Source: Prinia subflava (Eukaryota; Chordata; Aves; Passeriformes; Cisticolidae). From it: 64,000 bases of DNA. The stretch spans positions 16,411,098-16,475,097 of the forward strand of contig NC_086251.1 in assembly GCF_021018805.1 (NCBI RefSeq), read 5' to 3'. The notes beneath the pieces were generated by a model. The model had not been told where the DNA came from, did no database searches, and saw only the letters and a program-made list of their open reading frames with translations. A program made the position numbers and the translations under genes. Of this stretch, positions 37,395-48,600 are shown piece after piece; the stretch's first letter is position 1; each line of letters begins with the position of its first letter.

Positions 37395-37485
37395 ACATTA
37401 TTGGCTGCGTGGCCGGGCTGGTGCTCGCCGGGAGAGCATGCCCATTGGGGGGGTATAAAAGGTATAAAAGCCAGAGCGTCCTGCT
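37395..37485 (+). promoter_or_regulatory. IGF2: IGF2 core promoter with twin TATA boxes
   Basis: Two TATAAAA boxes lie 9 bases apart, at 37454-37460 and 37463-37469. Inverted CCAAT boxes (ATTGG) are at 37400-37404 and 37444-37448. This resembles mammalian fetal promoter P3, which also has TATA and CCAAT boxes in a CpG island and drives a long leader. Start sites near 37484 and 37493 are predicted, so two closely spaced starts are possible. Confidence 0.75.
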
Positions 37486-37489
37486 TGTC

Positions 37490-37984
37490 TCCTCGCTCGT
37501 GGGGCAGCAGCCGGGAGCAGCGGGCAGTGAGGCAGACGGCCCCTTCGCCCCGACCGAGGGGACGCACTCAGTAAACACAAAAGTGAGAGCCACCCAAGGG
37601 GCAGCCAAAGCAGGAGAGAAAGAGAAGGGAAGAAAAAAAAAAGGGCGAAAAACAACCCAGAAAAAAAAAAAAAAAAAAAAAGGAAAAGGAGAGGAAAGGA
37701 AAGCGCTCGCTCGCTCTTTCTCTAGAATAACAAAATACCTGATCGTAACAAAATAACATCCTTCAGACAAAATCCAGCAGGGACTTGACATACCAAAAAG
37801 GCAAGGCGAGGAGAACGTGCCAGGGCGCAGGGAAGGCAAGCCAAAGCCGCGATCGCTGCCAGGGCAGGAGAGCAGCATGTCAAGCGCCGGGGCACACACG
37901 GATGAGCGCTGCCGGCAGCCCGCCTTCCTCCCCGGCCCGCCGCCGCCGCCGCAAGAAGTTGAGAGCAGCAGCGGCAGTGCCAAG
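37490..37984 (+). other. IGF2: IGF2 leader exon
   Basis: A leader exon of about 495 bases from the predicted start near 37490 to the donor 'ccaag|gtaagc' (intron from 37985). It contains a 21-base A tract (37661-37681), a C/A-rich single-stranded-looking stretch (about 37725-37800) and a CCG repeat near its end. The first ATG of the exon is at 37877. It opens a frame with no stop to the exon end at phase 0, in frame with IGF2 in the next exon. Confidence 0.65.
37877..37984 (+). CDS. IGF2: Possible N-terminal extension of IGF2 (leader exon part)
   Basis: 36 codons from the first ATG of the leader exon to the splice donor, followed by three codons (Val-Gln-Arg) at 45497-45505 before the usual IGF2 Met. 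The peptide starts MSSAGAHTDERC, has a five-Pro run and ends SSSGSAK. It has no signal-peptide character, so it would place the normal signal peptide internally in a 226-residue product. The ATG has A at -3 but T at +4. Human IGF2 has a known N-terminally extended isoform from a different exon, so the idea has precedent. Translation is inferred. Confidence 0.35.
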
Positions 37985-40900
37985 GTAAGCGCCGCTCCGC
38001 GCTGCCGCTCCGCGGGCAGAGCGCGGTGGCATTCCCGCGCCGAGCCCGCCGAGACGCCGCGGGCACCGCGGAGCCATCCCGGCCGCGCCGGGCAGAGCCG
38101 CCCGCCGTCCCCACGCGTGTCACTAGAGGGACCCCGAGCGCCGGCCCAGGCGCGGCCCCGCTGCGGCGGGGGGCGCGGGGTGTCCCCGGGGCTGCCGCCC
38201 GCCCCGCCGCCGGGGATGCTGCGGCCGGGGATGCTGCGGCCGGGCGGAGGCGCGGTCCCGCGTGGGGAGCGGCGGAGGGGCGGCCGCGGCCGTGCGGGGG
38301 CCGGGCCGGGGCTATGCGAGGTCACGCAGGGCTGCGCGGCCCCCGGCTGCCCGCGGCGCTCCCTCCGCGCCGGGCGGCCGCGGGAGCGGAGAGACGCGCG
38401 GGGAGGGGAGCGGCGGTGCTCCGGAGACCGGGGAGATTATTAAACTCTCTTCTGCAAAACACTGCGGTGTGTTTGGTCTCGGGAGGGATAAAAATACGGA
38501 GAGGAAAAACAAGAAAGCGAAGCCAAAACGGAATGAGAGTTAATGGTTGGCGTGCAGCCTTCGACTTTCTGTGATTTTTTTAAATTTTTTTTTCTTCTTC
38601 TTCCTTCCCAATTGCTTTTCCCTACAGTAATTGTTTTAAGAGCGCAACTTGGAAAGGTTTTAGCACTCTGTTGAGCAGTAGGGAATTGGGGCACATGAGG
38701 GAACTCGGATTTAGCGTAACTGTACCAGCAGATGTGGCTGCCTCGCCTCCAGCCGGAGGTACTTCAGCAGGGTTGCTGATACGCCAGGTCTCGCTAGGGT
38801 GGTGTGGAGCAATCAAGTGTAAAAACAAGGTTTGTGTGGGTGGTTTTAAACAGACACCTCGGGAGAGCCTCTGCTTTCAACCCAGGCTTCCTATAGAAAA
38901 TCAGTAGTTTTCTTCCAAATGCTGGGATGTGCCTGGGAGACCGAGGCCTGTTTTTCTTTGGGTTTGTTTATTGTCAGGTTGTGTGTGTATGTGGGTGGCT
39001 TTTTTTTTTTTTTCCCCCTTTTACTTTGCAGGGTTCAACGTGTTGGGATTTTTATTCCTCCTCTTGCCTTGATTTAGAGTGGAATTGAGGAGCCTGGGTC
39101 GTGGGGTTTTGTTAAGGATGACTTTGTGCTAAGGACATCTGGAGGTATAAAACTGACTGACACTTCTGATTTGAGTTCCACAGTGCTGTTTTGGACTCAA
39201 CTTGACAATTTTGGTGGGGGTGAATGGGTCAGAGCTGTAAATCTTGCTCCGTGTTGTTGACACCCACACAAGTTCACTTAGCCTTTCAAAGGGGCTATCC
39301 CAGCTCCTGTGAAAATTCATTAAGGGATAAAAGATTTGACACCGCGGGTCCCCTCCCACCGCTGCATGAAATTTGAGAGCCAAAATGTGTCTGCGTGTGT
39401 GTCCCAGCGCTCTTTCTGACAGGTGATCTTTTTTTCAGCCTGGCTGGAGGGCTGCTGCTTTGACCAGTCAACCCAGAGTTGTCAGTGCGTGTCTTCCCCT
39501 TGATTCCTATAGGCTTCAGCACGAGCCCAGCTTGCCTCACGGAGCACCAGAGAAAAGCATTTCTGTACTTTTCTTTTTTTAAATAAAGCAAACACAGCAG
39601 GTGAGGTCTTATTTTTAGAGGGACCGAGGAGTTGGTGTGTTTCCAGCAGTGCATATGAGCACTGTAAGTGGCCCACCCTCTCCCAGCTCGTGTCCTGGGG
39701 CTGACCTCTCCGATCCTTCTTTGGATTGTCTTTGCTTTTAAAAGCTGATGAGAGCCTTAGCAGGGAAAGCGATATCAGTCTCTCTCGGCATGGTTGTGCG
39801 AGGGGTCAGGAGAGGTGGGGGGGCACCGGGAGAGGAAGTCTGCCTTGGCGTTACAGCCTGGCTCTGAAAGGGTTAAAGTTGCTCTGCCAAGACATAAAGC
39901 AAGTTCAACGTGTTGTGGGAATATCACTTGCCAGTAGACTCCAGTCACCACAGTTCCTGATTTAACAGCTTAACTTGCTGTTAACTTTCCCTGATATACT
40001 CCAGGTTTTGGAAGGGAATGCAGAAAGGAGAGAGGAACAATAAAGAAAGGAGTTAAGTGAGGCTACTAAAATGGACTTAAATCCCTTCACTGGGTCCTGC
40101 CAGCTGTCTTTAGAAGAGTTAAGCAAGATTGCATTTCCTTTTTTTTTTTTTTTTTAATACAATAAATCAAATATTTCTGGGCTGCATACCAAAATTTATG
40201 CAATACTCTCTTACTCCCCAGTGGGGTGAGTAAATGGTACTGAATACCCCATTCACCTCTTTCAGCTTGATTTTTCCACAGGCACAGTAGTTCTCCTGCA
40301 GCATGTATAGACACGGGGTGCCAGCAGTGCTTCCCTGCCTGCCTGGCCCCTGTCCCACAGGCAGAGGAGGCAGGTGCCTCTCTGGGCTCACAGGATGCAA
40401 GGCAGAAAGGTGACCCCTGGTGTGGGGCAGAGTGGGCTGCTGATGGGGAAGAGCAGTGAAGACAAAAAAAAAAAAAAAGTGAGGGCTAAAAATAGCAGCA
40501 GTATTGCCAGCCTCAGCCATACGAATGTCATGCGAGCCAGGTGCCAAGAATCAGAAGGTATTTAATTTTTTTCAAGCCTGAGCTAAGCAGCAAAACCCAT
40601 GGTCTTCCTGAGTTGTTTTTATTTGCCCGACAACTCAGTGGTCAAAAGTTTTGTGTTTTGAAGCTTGCTTCTTCCAAGCTGTGGGTGGTTGGAAATCTCC
40701 TTTCTTTTTCAGATGAAGAGAGGATCTTCTGTGGCATGGCATGAGGTGATTCCTCTGCCTTCAGGTACTGCTGGGCACCTCGTCCCTGTGCCTCTGCCCG
40801 ACTTGCGGCTCCTGGCTGGTTTTCAGCTGCCAAGGCACCTGCCTCTCACACTGGCTTCCATTCTCCTTTTGCTCCCTGGCACCTCGGGGCATCATGGCCC

Positions 40901-43054
40901 GGCGCCCTGGGTGAGGTTGGGTTGCCCTGTGGCAGGGGTGGCATTCACTTGGCACTTGTGAGGCTGGCACATGCCCACATCCTGCTCCTTCGGGACTGCC
41001 ACGCTCACAACAGGGTCAGCTCCCCACTCTCCTGGGCTGTTCACAGAGAGGAGTAATGCAGAGAGGCAGATGTTCAGCATCTCTCACAGGCAGTCGTCAG
41101 AGTAATAAAACATCCTCCTTTTTTTTTTTTTTTTTTAAGGGGTGGAGTGTGAGAGATGCTGGGATGTGTAAACTGGGGTTTTCCCCTCTGGCACGTGCCA
41201 CTGGGTTTGGGCTGATCACTTTTATTTTGCCATGCTCCCTTTTAAATGCTGCACTGCTCCACAAAGAAGCAAGAAATTTTTTTTTTCTTTTTGCTGTCCA
41301 AATCCAAATTTTACAGACTGGGCCATCTGTCAATTCCCTCCTACGTTGTTCTGTTCATATTAAATTGCAATGAAGGCCAGACTGGAGAAGGAATTAGGTC
41401 AGACAGGAGGTTTTGTCTCTGTTTTTGGGGAGATATTTGTTGCCCAAGAGGCATCATGGTTTGGTTTGCTCAGCACAAGCCTGGATGCAAGGGATGCCTG
41501 AGCTGTACTCTGAGACTTGGCAACTGGGCCTTTTAGCACATTGTGGCCTCTTGGCCCCCGACTCCCCAGCAGCTGGACAGAAACTGTCGATCCAGCTGAT
41601 TCAGCAGCAGATCCTGAAAAATCCTTGAACGGTCTCGGGTGGGGGGGTGACTCCGCTGCAGACCTGCCCTCGGGCCCACTCTCAGCACACCACAGCCACT
41701 CAGAGAGAGCCCTCTCTGCTGGACCTTCCTGCTGGCTGGGGCCTGCCAAGAGGTGTCTGGGGGTCCCTGGCTATGGGTGCAGTGATGTGTGCTGCAAGGC
41801 AGGAATACACAGGAGTTCCAAGGAGGACCATCCTGCACACAGCTGCTTGCTAGTTCCAGTGGCAGCCTGGCTTTGTGTGAGGTGCTGGGGGTGCTGGGAA
41901 AGGCATGAGAGGGGCATGAAAGGTAGAGAGCAAAGCAGACCCTGTCCAGGGAGGGAGAGGCCAGCAGTGTGTACTGATACCTTGTCTGAGCCTGCTCTGC
42001 ACTGATAATGCTGCTTCAGATGTGGGCTATTCAGAGGAGCTTCAGGTGTGACTCCCAGGATGGTACAGGTCACCTGTACAACCAAGAAATTGCTCTTGAT
42101 CACCCTCTTGCACACTGTGTGGGGTCCTAGCCCTCCTTAGGAGGAATTTGGTGCTCAGGTTGTTGGGCATATGGCATGGTTTGCCCTGCTATTCCCTCTG
42201 CATCCTAAAGCCTTTGAGCTCCACCTGGGCACATAAGGAACAACAGCAGTCAGCATGGCTGGTTGAACCTGCTGTTGCAAGAATGAGACAGTGGTAGCTG
42301 TAGCCTCTCTTCTAGCAGAGACAGGACCTTGTCCTTTAGGGAGGTGGCCCACTTCCCTCATGCTGCCTTATTCCTGCTCCATTTCATGTAAGAGAGGCTT
42401 TCTAATAAAATATGAAGGTTCTTCCAACCATTGGTGTGAACTTGCTCCTGTTCAACAGCTGAGGAGACCACACCTGTCCTAATGCCTGGGACTAGAAACC
42501 AAAAGCTGCACTGTCCCAGGTTTCCAGTGGAGAATGAAGTCTTAGAGGTATTCACAGGGCTTAGACTCATCATGCTGAGCAGCCATTCAGTTCCTGCAAC
42601 CTGTGCAGCTGGCACGGTGCTTGCACCAACCAGGTCGTGGGCTGCAGGTACCCAGCTGTGCCATGACACCCTGTTTGGGGGAGCAGCACCTGCTGTGGCA
42701 GCTGTGGCAAGGCAGGTGTGAGCTCTCCTGCATGGGTCTGCTCATCCCTGCTTGTGAGGGAGGGAAGGATCAATTGGAAGGTTACTGGGACACGTTGAGC
42801 CAGTGATGACACCCTGGGAGCCCCTGTAGCCTCTGTGTGCAGCCTGGGGGCTTTTCATTAGCAGAGACAGTGGGGCCAAAGGGAGAGGGAAGGACTTTAG
42901 GGCTTTGGGTTGCGTTGCTGCTCCATCAAACTGGAGAGAAACTGCAGCACTGGATAGTAAATAAAGATGTTCTTTACTTTGCTACCTGGTTTCTCATTAC
43001 ACAGCTACTGGAAGGAGCAGGGAGACGCCAAGGTGACAGCAGAGGGAAGGGCTG

Positions 43055-43834
43055 ATGGCTGATGCGTGGGCAAAAGTGGACTTAGCTGCATTTCACACCT
43101 CCGTGTTAGCCATGCTCTGGATGGCAGCACCAGGTCTCTCCCTGTTCCTTCCGCTTCAGGGGAGTTTCCTGGCCAGAGTTACAGGGTGTGTGGGCACCTG
43201 GAAAGAGCTTGCAGTGGAGGCAGGGAAGGCTGCCAGGGGCTTGCAGTGTGACTTGTACAGGAGCAGGTATTTTCTGAGGAGCACAAGTGTTTTTCCACAG
43301 AAGGTATCAGGTCTCCCCAGCATCAAATATCACCCACTGACAAAATCTCACTCCTCCCTTGCTTCAGAGCATCTCACCCTTGTCTTTAGACTGAATGTGG
43401 AGGAAAAATGGTGTTTGTCACTTGTGCCACCAATCAACCCCTTTGTGTCAGAGCTGGCTCTGGCTTGGGGAGGCCAGCATGCAGCCTGCTCATTAGCCAC
43501 AGTGCCCACAGCCAGCATGAGCCTAACTGGGGACACGGGATCATGGGGGAGTGTCCTGAAGTCCTGTGTAAGTGCCTTCAATGGCAACACTGCCTGGTGG
43601 CAAATCCGTCACCCTGGCAGTGAGCGCTGGTGCTACCTGAGACCTGGGGACACCAGCAATTGGGATTTGCATGTCAAAAAATGGGCTGGAAAAGGGACAG
43701 GAGCAACGGGGTTGGTCTGTTGTCAGCTGGAGATCTGGCTCCTGATGCTGCAGCACCAGAAGCATGACTCCAGAAGGGAAAGTGATGCTGTGTTCATGTT
43801 GGAGAGGCCCACTAAACACCTGTGGGCCACTTGA
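43055..43834 (+). other. Long open frame in IGF2 intron 1, unidentified
   Basis: A 259-codon ATG-to-stop frame, the longest outside the CpG islands in this window and in sequence of ordinary base composition. The predicted product has many Trp, Cys and Ser residues, no signal peptide, no clear transmembrane segment and no motif I recognise. Several other frames are also open in the same place. It is most likely a chance frame; a transcript or conservation would be needed to call it a gene. Confidence 0.12.
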
Positions 43835-44324
43835 TGAAACAAATCAAGGTGAAAAGGTGCTGGTGATAAAACACGGCAGCTTGGGAGCATGGTGTCAGAG
43901 TCTGGTGTCATCCCTCTGCTCCTGCTGTAATACAGAACAAAGCCCCTGCAGTGTGCTGGAGGGAGCATTGCTACTGCAAAAGGTGGTCCTGGTCCCATCA
44001 CTTGCTGATTTGAGACTAGTTTGTTTCCCAGGGCTGCTGCCTCTCTTGTCCAGAGCTTTGAAGTCTTGCTGATCTCTCCTAGCACAGGCTAAGCAATACT
44101 AAGGCCATCAAAACTCAAGCAGGGGGAACGTCCCCCAGAGCCTACCCAGACCTTGAAACCTCTGTTTTGGTTTTTCCTGCTGCTGATCTCTGTCCTCCTG
44201 CTGCTCAGTAGAGCTCATGACTTGTAAGCATGATGCATTTCTAGCGGTGACAATTTGAGCTACGTGCTACTAAAAATTCGGGAGCAAGGGTGTCTTTATT
44301 GCTGGCAGGACCGTAGTGGGGCCT

Positions 44325-44470
44325 CAGGGGACCTGGGCTAATTTCCTGGCTGCGCTGCAGACTTCCCCTGTGACCTTGGGCGAGTCATTTAATCTATCCT
44401 GGGCTTCGGCTCCATCTCCGAGCATCCCAGGGGGGTGAGGTAATATTCATTAACTGATATTATTCTCGAG
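44325..44470 (+). repeat. MIR SINE relic
   Basis: 'cccctgtgaccttgggcgag' followed by 'tcatttaatctatcctgggcttc', then 'ggggtgaggtaatattcatt', follows the MIR core and 3' half (tgtgaccttgggcaagtcacttaacctctctgggcctc ... ) in order. This is the best-preserved MIR-type match in the window. Confidence 0.65.
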
Positions 44471-45189
44471 TTGCTCAGACACTATGGTGATGAAAGCTGG
44501 ATGTGAAACCTAGTGTCTTGGTTGAATATTAGCAAGGAGAGGGGATGCTCTGCTTGAGATTAGGGTTGCAACCCACCGTCTGCTGTTTTGATATACTTCT
44601 CGTCATTTTGAGCTTACCTGTCTGGTCAAAACCCAGCGTTATTTGGCTGTAGGTGTATTGTGAAGCTTGTCTCTGAGGGACTATAATGCCTTGAACCATT
44701 CATGGGTTTTGCCCCATCCTGTGGGGCAATAGCACCCTTGCTTTACACCTGCTGAAGCTGACATGGAGGTAAAGCTGTTTGCTGGAGCCGAGTCTTTGGG
44801 CTAGTTAGCAGATATCCAGGGAGTTTCTTTTTTAATACTCTGCGCTGTCTGACACTGCCTTGCCCCTCCCTAGTGATGCCTCAGGTGTGTTCCCATGGGA
44901 CCGCATTATTCCTGAGGGATGTCTTCTCAGTCCCAGCTCTTGTCAGCAAACACAGCTTGTGCAATCAGCCTCTTGATTGCCTGAGCCTCATCTCTCTCAC
45001 ATGCCCAGGACAAAAGCTGCTCTTCCCAGCTTTCCTCAAAAGCAGCTCTAGGACAGGTTGAAGCTTAACTTGATTTCACTTTGCATGGACATGTTTTCAG
45101 ACAGGGCATGAAAACCTGTCATCAGAAGAGGAGAAAAAACACCTATGATAATAATTTGAATGAATTCCCTTTTAAAAAGGGGGAAAATT

Positions 45190-45496
45190 TAAAAAATCAC
45201 ACTGTTGAAAGAGCAGGGGAAATAAAAGCCTTTTAGAGGTAGGCTGAAGTGGGATTTTCCGATGGAAAAACTGCTTCAATGCAAACCTTGTCCGCCCGGA
45301 GCTGCTGCCCGGCGGCCGAGCGCGGGGAGCTGGCCTCACCCCAGCGGCGGCCGCAGCGCCGCCGCTCCTTCCCCGCGGCAGCAGCATCCCGACGTGTCTG
45401 GGCATCGCCTCCCGGGCGTGCCGTGGGCGGGGGGCACGGGCCGGGGGTGGCGGAGGGGTCTGCCCCGCGGTGCTAACGCTGTGCCTCTGTCCCCAG
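45190..45496 (+). promoter_or_regulatory. IGF2: Candidate second IGF2 promoter
   Basis: A short CpG-rich stretch (about 45285-45660) directly precedes and includes the first coding exon, and an AT-rich TATA-like patch (aaataaaag, near 45219) lies just upstream. Mammalian IGF2 has a promoter (P4) close to the first coding exon. Whether this one works as a promoter is inference from composition and position. Confidence 0.3.
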
Positions 45497-45505
45497 GTGC
45501 AGAGG

Positions 45506-45659
45506 ATGTGCGCGGCCCGGAGGATGCTGCTGCTGCTCCTGGCTTTCCTGGCCTACGCGCTGGACTCGGCCTCCGCCTACGGCACGGCGGAGACCCTCTG
45601 CGGCGGGGAGCTGGTGGACACGCTGCAGTTCGTCTGCGGGGACAGGGGCTTCTACTTCA
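45506..45659 (+). CDS. IGF2: IGF2 coding exon 1
   Basis: The exon begins at 45497 after 'ccccag', with nine bases (GTG CAG AGG) before the ATG. It encodes the signal peptide and the B domain up to GFYF, plus the first base of the Ser codon (phase 1). The donor is 'ttca|gtaagt', with the intron from 45660. The phase-1 intron position matches that of INS, as expected for paralogues. Confidence 0.97.
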
Positions 45660-48600
45660 GTAAGTGCTGGGCAGCTGCCAGCAGCGGGCAGGAGGCTGCC
45701 CCCATCCCACGCCTTGCCTTGGCAGAGCAGGCTGGGAGGGATAAGAGGGGTTTCCCAGCCTGGTGCTTTTCTCCATTTCCTTGTCATGTGGTGGTAGTCC
45801 AGGAGAGGAGCAAGAAAATGGACATGCTCAGGGTGACATGCATCTACTTGGCACTGGTTTGGGGGGCTGTCTGGTACCATGGGGAAGCTGGGTCCTGCAT
45901 AAGATGTTGGGGAAAGTCAAATGTCTCTGGGGAACGTTATGTGGCTGGTTCACCAGTGATAAGGGCAATACATTACGAAGTCATTGCAATAACAAGGATG
46001 TCTGCAGCCAGTGCTCTGCTGAGCTTGGGTCCTGGTTTATTTTGAAACTTTGCTGCCTAAGCATTGCGTCCTGACAGCAGGCAGGAAGCTGAGCACTCTC
46101 CCCTCCTGGCCAGGCTTTGCTTGGGTTTAGCAGCACCTTCTAAGCTGCTCCCAAAACTTTGACGTAGCTTTGTGACCTCCCAGCTACTGCTGGTGAACTT
46201 GTTGCTGAAGAGTGATGTCTTACCCCTTTGCAGTGCAGCCAATGCAAAAAAACGCAGCACTGCTGTTGTGTGCAGCGTGCAGATGGCTTCAGACCAGCTG
46301 GCTGCAGTGGGCTTTCCACCAGGGTGTTTTGGGTCTTTGGGCCATTGGCAGTGCCATGGATTAGCTGGTGTAAACAGGGAGGATGAGGAGTAAACCCGTG
46401 ACCATGCATGCTCAGTTAATCTATGTGCAAAGGTGCCTCGAGTGTTACACCTTGATTTGGTGCTTCGGTCCCCTGCTCTGCTTGGGAGTGGGAACACACT
46501 GTGTTTTCTCCCCACTGACAACTGAGCCACAGGGTGACTGACTACAGGAAAGATGCAAAGCCAAATGTAGGGGAAGAGGATGGAGATACCACCTGCACAT
46601 GGTGCATTTGGCAGTCTTGCCTCTGCCTTGGGAAAAGGAATTAAAAAGTCACTTTCAAGAAAACAAGGTGTGTTTTGGAGGAGTTGAGAGCCAGCCTCCC
46701 TCTTTCTCCAGTCTGCCTGTGTAGGGAACAACGGGGTGCTGCAAAGTTAGGAAGCAACTTTGGATGTCCCTTCCCAACCTGGATGTCCCTTCCCAACCTG
46801 GATGCTTTACCAGACTTGCCCCCTGCTGTCTGCTGGTGTTGGGTAGAGAGAGGCACAGGGACCCCACACCCAGCCACAGCAGGGTTCGGGTTGGGAAGGG
46901 CTTCAGTTTCAGTTTTGGGTGGGTGGTTGGGCTGCAGGTGGCTTTGTAGCTCTCTGGGGGCAATCCCCCTCCCCCATCCCGGCTGAGCTGTGGGATCTTC
47001 TCGTGGCTCCCTGGGTGCTCTGGGCAGGCGGCGCTTTTGGGGTGCTCTGGGTGCACTTCCTCACTGAGACGGAGCCAAGCAGGGAGCATTCGTGTGCCAG
47101 CTGCCCTTCCGCTTTTCATCTTCCCCTTCCCTTACTGGCATGGCAAGGAGGCAAGCGCCTCTCCTGCTCTCACAGCTCTTCCTCTCCCTCTATATGTAGA
47201 GGAGCATCTGTCTCTCTCCCTGCTTTCTCTTCCCTCCTCCCTCTCTCTGGGGATGAAAGGGAACGGGGCTTTTGTTTTAAGGTCAAACTGACCTCCTTTC
47301 ACCTCAAATAACCCAGCTGCCCAGGCCAAAATAAAAACACTTTTGAAGGCAGACAAGTCTCTTGGTGCCAAGTGGCCAGTCGGGTGCTCGCAAGGGGGTT
47401 CTTGCTGTATTTCGCTTTGTCTCCTCCCGTCCCCCTTCCCCACTTCACCTTTCTGAATATTTCTAGTGAGCCCAGGTACTGGGGATGAAGCATAGTCCAG
47501 TATTTTAATCCTTTCAGGATCTGACTAGCCTGTGTCATGCAGGGCTGAAGATGCTGGACAATGCCTCTACTTCATGAAGGTTTTGGACATCCCCATTTCA
47601 CTTAATTTTTCCCTCTCTACCTCCATCAGTTGGCCTCATAAGTGATTATTTCTGACCATGTTCATCTTCACTCCTAAACCCACCTGACTACACTGTTGTC
47701 ACCATGTAGATGCAATAGGGCACAATTATGTTGCACCATCATGGGTTTACATCTTAAAACTGGGCCTGGGTTTGTATTGAGCACCTCACAGCATGGGAGG
47801 TGTGACCTGATGAGCAGCCTGTGCTAAAGCAGCTGTTCACATGGGAAATAAATGACTTCAGGGGAGCCTTGTCCTGTGCATACCTGAGGGCCCACTTGCT
47901 GGACAAGGGTTTTTGAAGCATCTGACTGATAATATTGAGAAAAACAAAAATGGAATGAAAATCCTTTTTTTTTTTTTTTTTGCTGAAACAATTGTTTAAG
48001 AACTTGTGATGCTCTTTATTTTCACAAGAGAGCACTTTGCAAGCAAAACTGGCTGTGAGATACAGCATTCTTTGCATCACTGCTAGGGGGATGCACGTAC
48101 TGATGGTGTCCTGGGAGGCACCATGGCTGGCAGGTGCTTGGGGCTGAGAATGCTGAAGCTGCCTCCAAGAGCTGGGGCTGCAGAAGAGCTGCACTAACAG
48201 GGGCAGGCCGGCAGCACTGAGGTTACCTAGCCATGGAACATGGTGGACACGATGATGCCAGCTCTGTACCTATCCCAGGCATGCATGGGCAAGCTACAGC
48301 TGAGTCTGAGCACGCTTTGCTCTGCACTGGTGATGCCTCCTCTCTGTGACCTTTAGGGCTTTCGGTTTGGCCAGCAGCTGCTGTCAAGGTGGTGGATCCT
48401 GCCACGACACTGTGGCAGGTTGGTACCCCTGCTCCCCAGCACCCACCCAGGGACAGCGGCACAGCCCACGGTGGGATGCTGGGTCCAGCCTGGAGTGAAA
48501 GCAGGGCAGGTCGAGAGGAAGCCTCAGCCCTGAAGTTGCTGTCATGCAGCGCTGGCAGGGAGGGAGAAGGGGCTGCAGGGGGAGAGGCGGCCGACTTCTC

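Larger units (their letters stand above)
36340..38440. promoter_or_regulatory. IGF2: CpG island at the IGF2 promoter
   Basis: About 2.1 kb of strongly G+C- and CpG-rich sequence, in contrast to both flanks. It contains the twin TATA boxes, a GA-rich tract (about 37328-37378) suited to Sp1/Egr/MAZ-type factors, the leader exon and its splice donor. A 15-base tandem duplication (ggggatgctgcggcc) lies at about 38210-38240. The very long open frames on both strands here are a by-product of few stop codons in GC-rich DNA. Confidence 0.85.
37985..45496 (+). other. IGF2: IGF2 intron 1
   Basis: A 7.5-kb intron between the leader exon donor and the acceptor 'ctctgtccccag' ending at 45496. It contains homopolymer tracts (40141-40156 and 41119-41136), a MIR relic (44325-44470) and an unusually long open frame (43055-43834). 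No known protein domain or RNA gene was recognised. Confidence 0.75.

Noticed and set aside
37902..37984. Second ATG in the IGF2 leader opening a different frame
   Set aside because: It overlaps the IGF2 start out of frame and gives an Arg/Cys/Ser-rich product of low complexity. It could act as an inhibitory overlapping frame but is not a gene.
37114..38325. 403-codon open frame, - strand, the longest in the window
   Set aside because: It is antisense to the IGF2 promoter and leader exon inside the CpG island. Its composition is Pro/Arg/Gly-rich with homopolymer-derived Phe runs. No domain, and explained by base composition.
47410..47435. 'ctcctcccgtc' similar to mature miR-483-3p
   Set aside because: miR-483 is a mammalian IGF2 intronic microRNA. 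No hairpin precursor was evident here and the match is a short pyrimidine run.
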